NCBI GenBank assembly: GCA_016202435.1
Contig: JACQOR010000035.1
Span: forward strand, 1 to 35,438
Length of the DNA stretch: 35,438 nt
Source of the DNA: Chloroflexota bacterium
Lineage (GTDB): Bacteria; Chloroflexota; UBA6077; SHYK01
Direction of reading: 5' to 3'
Shown: piece after piece, positions 27,317 to 33,445 of the stretch
How positions within the stretch are numbered: position 1 is the stretch's first letter
How the letters are laid out: each line of letters opens with the position of its first letter
Notes under the pieces: generated by a model
Seen by the model: only the letters and a program-made list of their open reading frames with translations
What the model was told of the DNA's origin: nothing
The model's database searches: none
Position numbers and translations under genes: made by a program

Positions 27317-27340
27317 CAATCCTGCACGCAATCCTGCACG
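27317..27340. repeat. Perfect 12-bp tandem duplication
   Basis: CAATCCTGCACG occurs twice in a row in the short gap between the GNAT-like gene and the R3H ATPase gene. It may be replication slippage or a paired protein-binding site. Confidence 0.8.
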
Positions 27341-27353
27341 TGGGCCGTACTCG

Positions 27354-28316
27354 TCACGCTAGCGCGCTCGGCTGTGCCCGCACGGATGCCGCAGACGTCT
27401 CGGGCAGGCGTTGCGCCAACTGACGCACCCAGACCACGTAATCGTGGCCTTTACTGAAACCGAGGTTCTCAAGCCCACTTTGCAGGACGGTCTGGTATTC
27501 GCGAACGTCTACCAATACCGGCACCTTGTTGCTCAGTTGGCCGAGCGCGTCTTTGAGCATCCGATCGACGAAAGCATCTGACTGGGGATGGATCAGGATC
27601 GTCAGGTATTGGGCTCGCTCTCCGTAGATAAGATGCATCCAGCCCACTGCCTTCGATCCCATTTCCCATACGTAATCTTGCCCACCCAAGAGCGAGGGCG
27701 ACCAGGCTTTCCGACCACGATGCAGAGCGGCCCACTCCTCGTAGTTCAGCGCTTCAGCGGCCCTGACTGGCGCAGGTACGACCGCCGTGTAGAGTTGAAA
27801 GAGCGCCTGCTCGTCGGAACGCAGTCTTGGCCGGGCTGGCACTGCGTCGGTGCGGTCCACCGCGAATCCCGACGGCAGGGCGTACATGGAACCTCGGGTG
27901 CAGATTTCGAATCCGGCTCGGCTCGCCCCTTCGAAGCCCGGACCATCCTCGGCAGTTTCCACAAAGACTCGACGGGCTCCTGCCTCAAGGGCGCGATTGC
28001 ACGCCCAGTGAAGCATTTCCACAACATGATCCGACGACCTGCCAGCCACGAGATGCTCGAGATCCCACACCAGCCCCAGGGACCTCTGACGAGCGACTAC
28101 CAGACCTTGCACGCCATCCTTGCCAACTGCGAGACCGACGGACGATTTTGTTATCTGGGGCAGGAGGCTCGCCCCAAGCAGGCCAATGGGACCAGGCAGC
28201 CGGTTCTCTGGAGGAGTCTTGGGCCAATTTGGCGCGGTCAGCTCCGTGACGCCGTCGCTGCCCCGAATTAACGAGCGGACCGTCAATGCATCGGCGATGC
28301 GGATGGGACGAATCAA
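27354..28316 (-). CDS. GNAT-like acetyltransferase-fold protein
   Basis: A 320-residue protein starting TTG (IRPIRIADALTVRSLIRG), a common opening of GNAT proteins. Two halves look related. The first has GLVVARQRSLGLVWDLEHLVAG followed by ALEAGARRVFVETAEDGPGFEGASRAGFEICTRGSMYAL. The second has YVWEMGSKAVGWMHLIYGERAQYLTILIHPQSDAFVDRMLKDAL and LENLGFSKGHDYVVWVRQL. This suggests a tandem or degenerate double GNAT fold. The usual acetyl-CoA loop (R/QxxGxG/A) is not evident, so activity is uncertain. It lies 4 nt after pdxT. Function unknown; cytoplasmic. Confidence 0.7.
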   Translation of the reverse strand: MIRPIRIADALTVRSLIRGSDGVTELTAPNWPKTPPENRLPGPIGLLGASLLPQITKSSVGLAVGKDGVQGLVVARQRSLGLVWDLEHLVAGRSSDHVVEMLHWACNRALEAGARRVFVETAEDGPGFEGASRAGFEICTRGSMYALPSGFAVDRTDAVPARPRLRSDEQALFQLYTAVVPAPVRAAEALNYEEWAALHRGRKAWSPSLLGGQDYVWEMGSKAVGWMHLIYGERAQYLTILIHPQSDAFVDRMLKDALGQLSNKVPVLVDVREYQTVLQSGLENLGFSKGHDYVVWVRQLAQRLPETSAASVRAQPSALA

Positions 28317-28320
28317 AGGC

Positions 28321-28926
28321 TTAGTTCGAATGTGCGGCTGATGGCACCTGCGCCCTTTCAGTTACCAGCCGAAGGAAGTATCTATGGATGCGGTCGTCAA
28401 CCGTAAGCTCGGGATGAAACGCTATGCCGATAACGTTCCCCTGCTGAACCGCGACGATCCGGCCGTCCGGCAAGGTTGCGAGCACCCTGACTTGCGGCTC
28501 CGCAGACTTCACGACCGGAGCGCGGATGAACACCGCATGGAACGGATGGTCGCCGATGGCGGGTACTGGCAGGTCTGTCTCGAAACTATCCACCTGGCGA
28601 CCGAAGGCGTTCCGGGACACATCGATGTCCAGACCACCGAGGCCCGGCAGCGGCTCGCCGTCGACTCGTTGCGCCGAGACGATCATCCCTGCGCACGTTG
28701 CGAGGACCGGCAGGCCGGAAGCCACCAACGACGCGAGCGGTCCCAGTAGACCGTATTCAGTCATCAGTTGGCGAATAGTAGTGCTCTCACCACCAGGGAC
28801 CACGATTCCGTCGAGCCCGTCCAGATCTCGCGGCAGCCGAACTTCGATAGGTTCCGCACCCAGGCGTTGGAGAGCCTGGGCATGCTCGCGAAACGCGCCC
28901 TGAAGGGCGACGACGCCGATCCGCAC
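28321..28926 (-). CDS. pdxT: Pyridoxal 5'-phosphate synthase glutaminase subunit PdxT
   Basis: A 201-residue class I glutamine amidotransferase. It starts RIGVVALQGAFREHAQAL and has VVPGGESTTI. The nucleophile is Cys78 in LATCAGM, and the His/Glu pair is in IAFHPEL. It supplies ammonia to PdxS for direct synthesis of pyridoxal 5'-phosphate from a pentose and a triose phosphate. The start is GTG, 3 nt after the pdxS stop, as expected for the two-subunit enzyme. Confidence 0.97.
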   Translation of the reverse strand: MRIGVVALQGAFREHAQALQRLGAEPIEVRLPRDLDGLDGIVVPGGESTTIRQLMTEYGLLGPLASLVASGLPVLATCAGMIVSAQRVDGEPLPGLGGLDIDVSRNAFGRQVDSFETDLPVPAIGDHPFHAVFIRAPVVKSAEPQVRVLATLPDGRIVAVQQGNVIGIAFHPELTVDDRIHRYFLRLVTERAQVPSAAHSN

Positions 28927-28929
28927 GCT

Positions 28930-29826
28930 CTACCAACCTCTTGTGGCGAGAATTTCCTCCGGTCGGAGAGTAGCGAGGTCGATACCCCGCATGGGCTCGC
29001 CCAGGCCACGGGACACTTCGAGCAGCACGTCCGGGTCCTCATAAAAGGTCACTGCCCGGACCACCGCCCGGCCGCGGGCTACCGGATCTTCCGACTTGAA
29101 AATGCCAGAGCCGACAAAAACGCCCTCGGAGCCCAGGAGCATCATTAGTGCCGCATCGGCCGGCGTGGCAACACCGCCGGCGGCAAAATTCACGACTGGA
29201 AGCTTCCCTGTGCGAGCCACCTCGCGTACCAGGTCCAGGGGTGCGCCCATCTCCTTCGCTTCTGCCACCAGCTCTTCATCGCCAAGGCTATGCAACCTCT
29301 TGATGCTGGCCACCACGGTGCGCACGTGCCGCACCGCCTCGACGATGTTCCCAGTCCCTGCTTCGCCCTTGGTACGGATCATGGCCGCGCCCTCGCCGAT
29401 CCGGCGCAGCGCTTCGCCGAGGTCGCGAGCGCCACAAACAAACGGGACGGTGAATTCATGCTTGTTTATGTGGTACCGCTCGTCGGCCGGGGTGAGCACT
29501 TCACTTTCATCGACGTAGTCGACGCCGATGGCCTGGAGGATCTGGGCCTCAGCGATGTGTCCGATCCGGCACTTCGCCATCACCGGGATGGTCACCGCCT
29601 CCATGATGCTCTCTATGATTTTCGGATCGGCCATTCGGGCTACACCGCCCGTGGCTCGAATATCTGATGGAACTCGCTCCAGCGCCATCACGGCGCATGC
29701 GCCTGCGTCTTCGGCGATCCGGGCCTGCTCGGCGTTGATTACGTCCATGATGACGCCGCCCTTAAGCATTTCGGCGTGGCCGGCTTTCACGGTCAGTGTC
29801 CCACGTTCCACTTTTGCGAACCTCAC
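28930..29826 (-). CDS. pdxS: Pyridoxal 5'-phosphate synthase subunit PdxS
   Basis: A 298-residue TIM-barrel enzyme highly typical of PdxS. It has [41 protein letters not shown], the first catalytic Lys in [10 protein letters not shown], the second in [20 protein letters not shown], and [17 protein letters not shown]. It builds pyridoxal 5'-phosphate with PdxT. The start is GTG with no clear Shine-Dalgarno site. The upstream gap to the MFS gene is only 29 nt, so the five minus-strand genes may be one operon. Confidence 0.98.
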   Translation of the reverse strand: MRFAKVERGTLTVKAGHAEMLKGGVIMDVINAEQARIAEDAGACAVMALERVPSDIRATGGVARMADPKIIESIMEAVTIPVMAKCRIGHIAEAQILQAIGVDYVDESEVLTPADERYHINKHEFTVPFVCGARDLGEALRRIGEGAAMIRTKGEAGTGNIVEAVRHVRTVVASIKRLHSLGDEELVAEAKEMGAPLDLVREVARTGKLPVVNFAAGGVATPADAALMMLLGSEGVFVGSGIFKSEDPVARGRAVVRAVTFYEDPDVLLEVSRGLGEPMRGIDLATLRPEEILATRGW

Positions 29827-29855
29827 ACAATTAGCGGCGAGAAGTCGCTAGTATT

Positions 29856-31112
29856 CTAGCCCGCCACGGTGCGCGCTGGTTGGGGCTTCTGGACCAAAGT
29901 TTCTTCGGCAAACACTGCAAAACAGACGCCCATGAGGATGACCAGCAAGCCGTTTCCTACTACGGCGACGCCCAGGCTGGACGAACTGCTGGCCACAGCG
30001 CCCAGGATCAACGGCGCGAGTACACCGGCCAGATCCCCAAAGGTCCGATACCCACCCATCGCCAGACCCCGAAGATGGGTGGGCGCCACGTCCGCCAAGT
30101 AGGCACCCGGTGACGGCCCCTGAATGCCCGCCGCAAGCGCGTAGAAGCCGGCTGCCACGAAGAACCACTCTCGAGTCGGTGCCATTCCGTAGAACACCAG
30201 CGCCAGTCCGGTCAGGATCGTGCTCGGAACGATCAGTACCTTTCGGCCAAAGCGATCGGCAAGAACGCCAGCCACGGGCAACAAGAGAGCGCTCACGCCC
30301 GCGACCGCTGTCGCCATCAGCCCGAACTGGCCCAAGGTCAAGCCAATTCGGTCGCTGTACGCGACCAGAGGGAGGAGGAGAAACAGCGTACCGAAACGCG
30401 TGAAGAAAGTCCCGAATGCGAGCAACGTGATCATCACATAGTTCCTGTTGCGCAGTAGCGTGTTCACGCCACTCTGGAAGCCTACGCGCACACCTTCCGA
30501 ACGACCGCCGGGCGCACAAGGCAGCGAAACCCCGCGACCTCCCGTCTCTGGCAGGCGGACCAAGGCCCAGACCACCAATCCGAGGGTCAGGCTTGCGACG
30601 ACGTAGAAAGGCATTCGCAGGCCGGCGGCCTCGGCGATGATCCCCCCAACTCCCGGCCCGAGGGCCGTACCGGTCTGTATGACTCCCTCATTGAAGCTCA
30701 TGAGCCGCCCGCGGTTCTGCGCCGTGGAAAGATCCGCGATGATCGTCATCTGAGCGACAATGGCAATCGCGCCACCGGCTCCGGTGATAAAGCGCATGAC
30801 CACCAGCGCAGGGAAATCCACGACCAAACCGGAGCCCAGAGAACCCGAGGCGGTGAGCATGCCACCCGCCAACAAGAGGGACTTGCGGCCAATTCGATCG
30901 ATCAATACCCCCGCGGGGAAATTCAGACAGATGCGCGCGGCTGTGAACGCGCTAATCAGCAGCCCCGCCGCCGCGAGCGTGACCCCAAACTCCATCGCGT
31001 AGAGGGGGAGCACCCCGAGCACAAGATGCCAGTTCAGGAAGATGCACATCTGGAAGAATGCACAAATGAGCAGGGGTTCGTAGCGGCGCGAAAGATCCAG
31101 GGCACGACTCAT
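29856..31112 (-). CDS. MFS transporter
   Basis: A 418-residue protein with about 12 hydrophobic helices. Motif A appears as GVLIDRIGRKSLLLAGG between helices 2 and 3 and as GVLADRFGRKVLIV in the second half, both unusually well kept. MRFITGAGGAIAIVAQMTIIADLS follows. It is a drug:H+ antiporter-like permease; the substrate is unknown. The ATG lies about 11 nt after GGAGA. Its own promoter candidate is divergent from that of the UspA gene. It precedes pdxS by 29 nt. Confidence 0.9.
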   Translation of the reverse strand: MSRALDLSRRYEPLLICAFFQMCIFLNWHLVLGVLPLYAMEFGVTLAAAGLLISAFTAARICLNFPAGVLIDRIGRKSLLLAGGMLTASGSLGSGLVVDFPALVVMRFITGAGGAIAIVAQMTIIADLSTAQNRGRLMSFNEGVIQTGTALGPGVGGIIAEAAGLRMPFYVVASLTLGLVVWALVRLPETGGRGVSLPCAPGGRSEGVRVGFQSGVNTLLRNRNYVMITLLAFGTFFTRFGTLFLLLPLVAYSDRIGLTLGQFGLMATAVAGVSALLLPVAGVLADRFGRKVLIVPSTILTGLALVFYGMAPTREWFFVAAGFYALAAGIQGPSPGAYLADVAPTHLRGLAMGGYRTFGDLAGVLAPLILGAVASSSSSLGVAVVGNGLLVILMGVCFAVFAEETLVQKPQPARTVAG

Positions 31113-31166
31113 CTAGAGCATGGTCTCCAGGGATTTGGGCAAGCGGCCAAGAACGGCAAAGGCGTC

Positions 31167-31196
31167 ATGCTACCTCTGACGACCATCCGGTGGCAA
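31167..31196 (-). promoter_or_regulatory. Promoter candidate for the MFS-pdxST operon
   Basis: On the minus strand, TTGCCA (31196-31191), an 18-nt spacer and TAGCAT (31172-31167), about 55 nt before the MFS ATG. It lies back to back with the uspA-type promoter. Confidence 0.5.
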
Positions 31197-31202
31197 TTCT
31201 CG

Positions 31203-31231
31203 TTGACAGCCTCCGGACCCAAGCGTAGAAT
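31203..31231 (+). promoter_or_regulatory. Sigma-70-type promoter for the uspA-trkA cluster
   Basis: A perfect TTGACA (31203-31208), a 17-nt spacer and TAGAAT (31226-31231) match the housekeeping consensus closely. Transcription would start near 31238, giving a leader of about 70 nt before ATG 31309. It is the clearest promoter in the window. Confidence 0.75.
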
Positions 31232-31308
31232 GGCGCCTTGGTTTCGTTCCGAGAGTAGGAAGGCCGCGTGCCGCGCTCCCGCGCAGGTTGAGCGGGGACT
31301 CTTGAGAA

Positions 31309-31755
31309 ATGCTTGATCCCAAGAAGATCCTTGTGCCGGTTAATGGTGGGCCGGTTGACGCCACGGTCGTCGCTCTGGCCTCTCAGCTGGCGAAACCGGC
31401 CAAAAGCCGGGTTTACGCCATATACGTCATTGAGGTTCGCCGCACTCTTCCGCTCGACGCGGACATGCCCACCGAGCGTCACGAGGCAGACGTCGTGCTC
31501 GATCAGGTTGAACACACGGCGGGGGAACTGGACCAGGAGATCGAGACCGAGATACTGCAGGCGCGCGACATCGGAACGGCTATCGTTGAGGAAGCGGTGG
31601 AGGCCAACGTGGATCTCATCTTGATGGGGATTCCCTACCGTCGGAAGTTTGGCGAGTTCGACCTGGGACGCACGGTGCCTTATGTTCTGAAGAACGCCCC
31701 TTGCGAAGTCTGGGTTTGCAGAGAAGCGTTGGGCGGCCGAAACTCCACCAAGTAG
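31309..31755 (+). CDS. UspA-family universal stress protein
   Basis: A 148-residue single-domain Usp protein. It starts KKILVPVNGGPVDATVVALASQLAKPAKSRVYAIYVIEV and ends GRTVPYVLKNAPCEVWVCR, both standard for the fold. The ATP-binding motif G-2x-G-9x-G-S/T is broken: GIPY-(RRKFGEFDL)-GR has Tyr in place of the second Gly and Arg in place of Ser/Thr, so it is probably a non-ATP-binding member. It lies 37 nt before two TrkA genes, a context seen for potassium-transport regulation in other bacteria; the link is inferred. Confidence 0.85.
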   Translation: MLDPKKILVPVNGGPVDATVVALASQLAKPAKSRVYAIYVIEVRRTLPLDADMPTERHEADVVLDQVEHTAGELDQEIETEILQARDIGTAIVEEAVEANVDLILMGIPYRRKFGEFDLGRTVPYVLKNAPCEVWVCREALGGRNSTK

Positions 31756-31792
31756 CTCAACCAGGTCCCAAAATGTTTCCGGAGAATCGACT

Positions 31793-32218
31793 GTGTTTGT
31801 CATCGTAATGGGCTGCGGACGAGTCGGCGCTCGCGTCGCGGCGCAGCTGTCGCGGTCGGGCCATGAGGTGACGGTCCTCGACATCAACCCCGATGCCTTT
31901 GCCAGGCTGGACACGGATTTCGCGGGGACGACTCTCGCAGGTAACGGCATCGATACCGACACGCTGCGGCGCGCAGGCATTGAGCGTGCCGACGCCTTCA
32001 TCGCCTGTACGCAAGGAGACAACCGGAACATCATGGCCTCGCAGATCTCTCAGCACCTTTTTGGTGTCAGTAAGGTAGTGACGCGCATCTACGACCCCCT
32101 GCGGAAGGACACCTTCCAGGCGCTTGGCCTCGAAGCCATCAGTCCCACGGTCATCGCCGCGGACCATCTCATCCGGGCGCTCGGGCCAGAGTTCGCCAGT
32201 GACGAGGGTCCGGCCTGA
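31793..32218 (+). CDS. TrkA-N (RCK) NAD-binding protein, single-domain
   Basis: A 141-residue protein with one RCK/TrkA-N Rossmann domain. It has FVIVMGCGRVGARVAAQLSRSGHEVTVLDINP, LAGNGIDTDTLRRAGIERADAFIACTQGDNRNIMASQIS and VSKVVTRIYDPLR. It lacks the TrkA-C domain that normally follows. TrkA/KtrA proteins gate Trk/Ktr potassium channels in response to nucleotides. The GTG start has GGAG 8 nt upstream. It is probably translated with the second trkA. No TrkH/KtrB membrane subunit is in the window. Confidence 0.9.
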   Translation: MFVIVMGCGRVGARVAAQLSRSGHEVTVLDINPDAFARLDTDFAGTTLAGNGIDTDTLRRAGIERADAFIACTQGDNRNIMASQISQHLFGVSKVVTRIYDPLRKDTFQALGLEAISPTVIAADHLIRALGPEFASDEGPA

Positions 32219-32276
32219 TGCCGCGAAAGCTGCTTCCCGGCGTGAACGGGCTTCCGCCTCGGACCCGGAGCGCTCC

Positions 32277-32939
32277 GTGTATGTGATCGTAGCGGGGGGT
32301 GGAAAAGTTGGGTTCTACCTTGCGAAGGAGCTCATTGAGCACGGACATGAGGTCCTGGTTGTGGAGAGCAACAGTCGGCGCGCGGCCGAGATTGAGGCTG
32401 AGCTCGGGAGCATCGTGATGTTTGGTGCCGCTGATGAGGCTCGTGTGCTTCGCGAAGCTGGTGCGGAACGGGCCGACCTGGTCTGCGCCGTAACCGGAGA
32501 CGACGAAGACAACCTGGTGATCTGCCAGGTGGCCAAGGCCCGCTTCCACACCGGTCGGGTCATCGCACGGATCAACAACCCGAAGAACGCCGAAATTTTC
32601 CACCGCCTCGGTATCGACGATACCGTGAGTGCAACCGAGGTCGTTCTTTCAGTTATCGAGCAGGAGCTACCGCGGCAACATCTGATCCCGCTCCTGCACC
32701 TGCGCCACACCGATGTCGAGGTCGTTGAGGCCATCGTCGAGGAAGGGTCCAACGTCGCCGGGAGACGGCTTCGCGACATCGCGTTGCCCAGGGAATGCAC
32801 CGTAGCGGTAATCCTCCGGGATGAAGCGGCCATCTTTCCTCAGCCGGACACACCCGTCCTGGTGGGCGACGCCCTCATCGCCTTCACCACATCTGGGAAT
32901 GAGGCCGCGCTCCGCGATGCTCTCCTGGGGGCCGACTGA
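32277..32939 (+). CDS. TrkA-type K+ uptake regulator, RCK-N plus RCK-C
   Basis: A 220-residue protein with TrkA-N (VYVIVAGGGKVGFYLAKELIEHGHEVLVVESNSRR) followed by a TrkA-C domain (about 135-216: LRHTDVEVVEAIVEEGSNVAGRRLRDIALPRECTVAVILRDEAAIFPQPDTPVLVGDALIAFT). GTG 32277 was chosen over the longer ORF start 32124: GGAG sits 7 nt upstream and conserved sequence begins immediately. It starts 58 nt after the first trkA gene. The pair could work as a heteromeric RCK ring for a Ktr/Trk channel encoded elsewhere (inference). Confidence 0.92.
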   Translation: MYVIVAGGGKVGFYLAKELIEHGHEVLVVESNSRRAAEIEAELGSIVMFGAADEARVLREAGAERADLVCAVTGDDEDNLVICQVAKARFHTGRVIARINNPKNAEIFHRLGIDDTVSATEVVLSVIEQELPRQHLIPLLHLRHTDVEVVEAIVEEGSNVAGRRLRDIALPRECTVAVILRDEAAIFPQPDTPVLVGDALIAFTTSGNEAALRDALLGAD

Positions 32940-32999
32940 GCGGGCTCCGCTCAAGAAAACTCGTAATCTCAAACGTTCTTGCCGCGTCTGCCCCGGTGC

Positions 33000-33005
33000 T
33001 ATGAT
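33000..33005 (+). promoter_or_regulatory. -10 element of tRNA-Val
   Basis: TATGAT, 10 nt before the tRNA. Candidate -35 elements are TTGCCG (15-nt spacer) or TTCTTG (18-nt spacer). No other promoter is obvious between here and the T-box leader. Confidence 0.5.
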
Positions 33006-33015
33006 TCTTTCTCGC

Positions 33016-33089
33016 GGGCAAGTAGCTCAGCTGGTTAGAGCGCCACGTTGACATCGTGGAGGCCAGGGGTTCGAGTCCCTTCTTGCCCA
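33016..33089 (+). tRNA. tRNA-Val (GAC)
   Basis: A complete 74-nt cloverleaf. The acceptor stem is GGGCAAG/CTTGCCC, the D stem GCTC/GAGC with loop AGCTGGTTA, the anticodon stem CCACG/CGTGG with loop TTGACAT, and the T stem AGGGG/CCCTT with loop TTCGAGT. Anticodon GAC reads GUC/GUU. The discriminator is A; the genome follows with CCC, so CCA is not encoded. It is followed 18 nt later by the thrS T-box leader. Confidence 0.97.
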
Positions 33090-33218
33090 CCCAATAGGTA
33101 ACGGCTGCGACAAGGAAAGTAGTCGAGTATCGAGCTGCCAGAGAGGTGGCGTCACCGCTGCGAGCGCCGCCAGCCGCGACTCGGCGAAAACCACCTTCGA
33201 GCTGACCCGCGAACGAAT

Positions 33219-33295
33219 CTTGTCGTTCTGAGGTCGCGACCGAAGAATCCGCAACCCCGCGAGGGACGGATCCTTCATACGCTCAGGATGGCAAG
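33219..33295 (+). repeat. 77-nt palindromic repeat inside the T-box leader
   Basis: The arms CTTGTCGTTCTGAG (33219-33232) and CTCAGGATGGCAAG (33282-33295) pair over all 14 positions, with three G-U pairs in RNA. Inner arms GAAGAATCC and GGATCCTTC pair with one mismatch, and CCC-CGCGA-GGG closes the tip. This sequence resembles a family of dispersed bacterial palindromic repeats with ends such as TTCTGAG ... CTCAGGATG. Only one clear copy is in this window. Confidence 0.75.
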
Positions 33296-33390
33296 GAGCA
33301 AGTAGCGGCGCCCCAATGGCCTCGGTTAAAGGGCTCAAACGAGGAGTTCCGACCTGAGGGTCGGGGAACCTGGGTGGAAGCGCGAGCTGA

Positions 33391-33426
33391 CCTCTCGTCC
33401 CAGGACGAGGGGTCTTCTTGTTTGAT
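33391..33426 (+). terminator. Intrinsic terminator of the thrS T-box
   Basis: CCTCTCGTC (33391-33399) and GACGAGGGG (33404-33412) form a 9-bp stem with loop CCAG, followed by TCTTCTTGTTTG. Its 5' arm also forms part of the T-box antiterminator, so the two are alternatives. Confidence 0.8.
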
Positions 33427-33445
33427 TGAAGGGAGCCCGAACGGA

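Larger units (their letters stand above)
33101..33426 (+). promoter_or_regulatory. T-box riboswitch leader of thrS
   Basis: Stem I is closed by CGACAAG (33108-33114) and CTTGTCG (33219-33225). It contains GGAAAGTAG (AGTA side of the specifier loop), AGAGAG (33140-33145), a distal helix GGTGGCG/CGCCGCC, and GAGCTGACC (kink-turn-like). The specifier is read as ACC, threonine, at 33190-33192, followed by A; this matches thrS. A Stem III-like hairpin lies at about 33346-33369. The T-box TGGGTGGAAGCGCG (33371-33384) has the tRNA-binding UGGA bulge. The antiterminator (TGGG with CCCA, GCGAG with CTCG) and the terminator are mutually exclusive. Uncharged tRNA-Thr should favour read-through into thrS. 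Exact boundaries are approximate. Confidence 0.85.

Noticed and set aside
26528-27457. 309-residue plus-strand ORF
   Set aside because: It is antisense to the R3H ATPase and has Ser/Arg-rich low-complexity composition.
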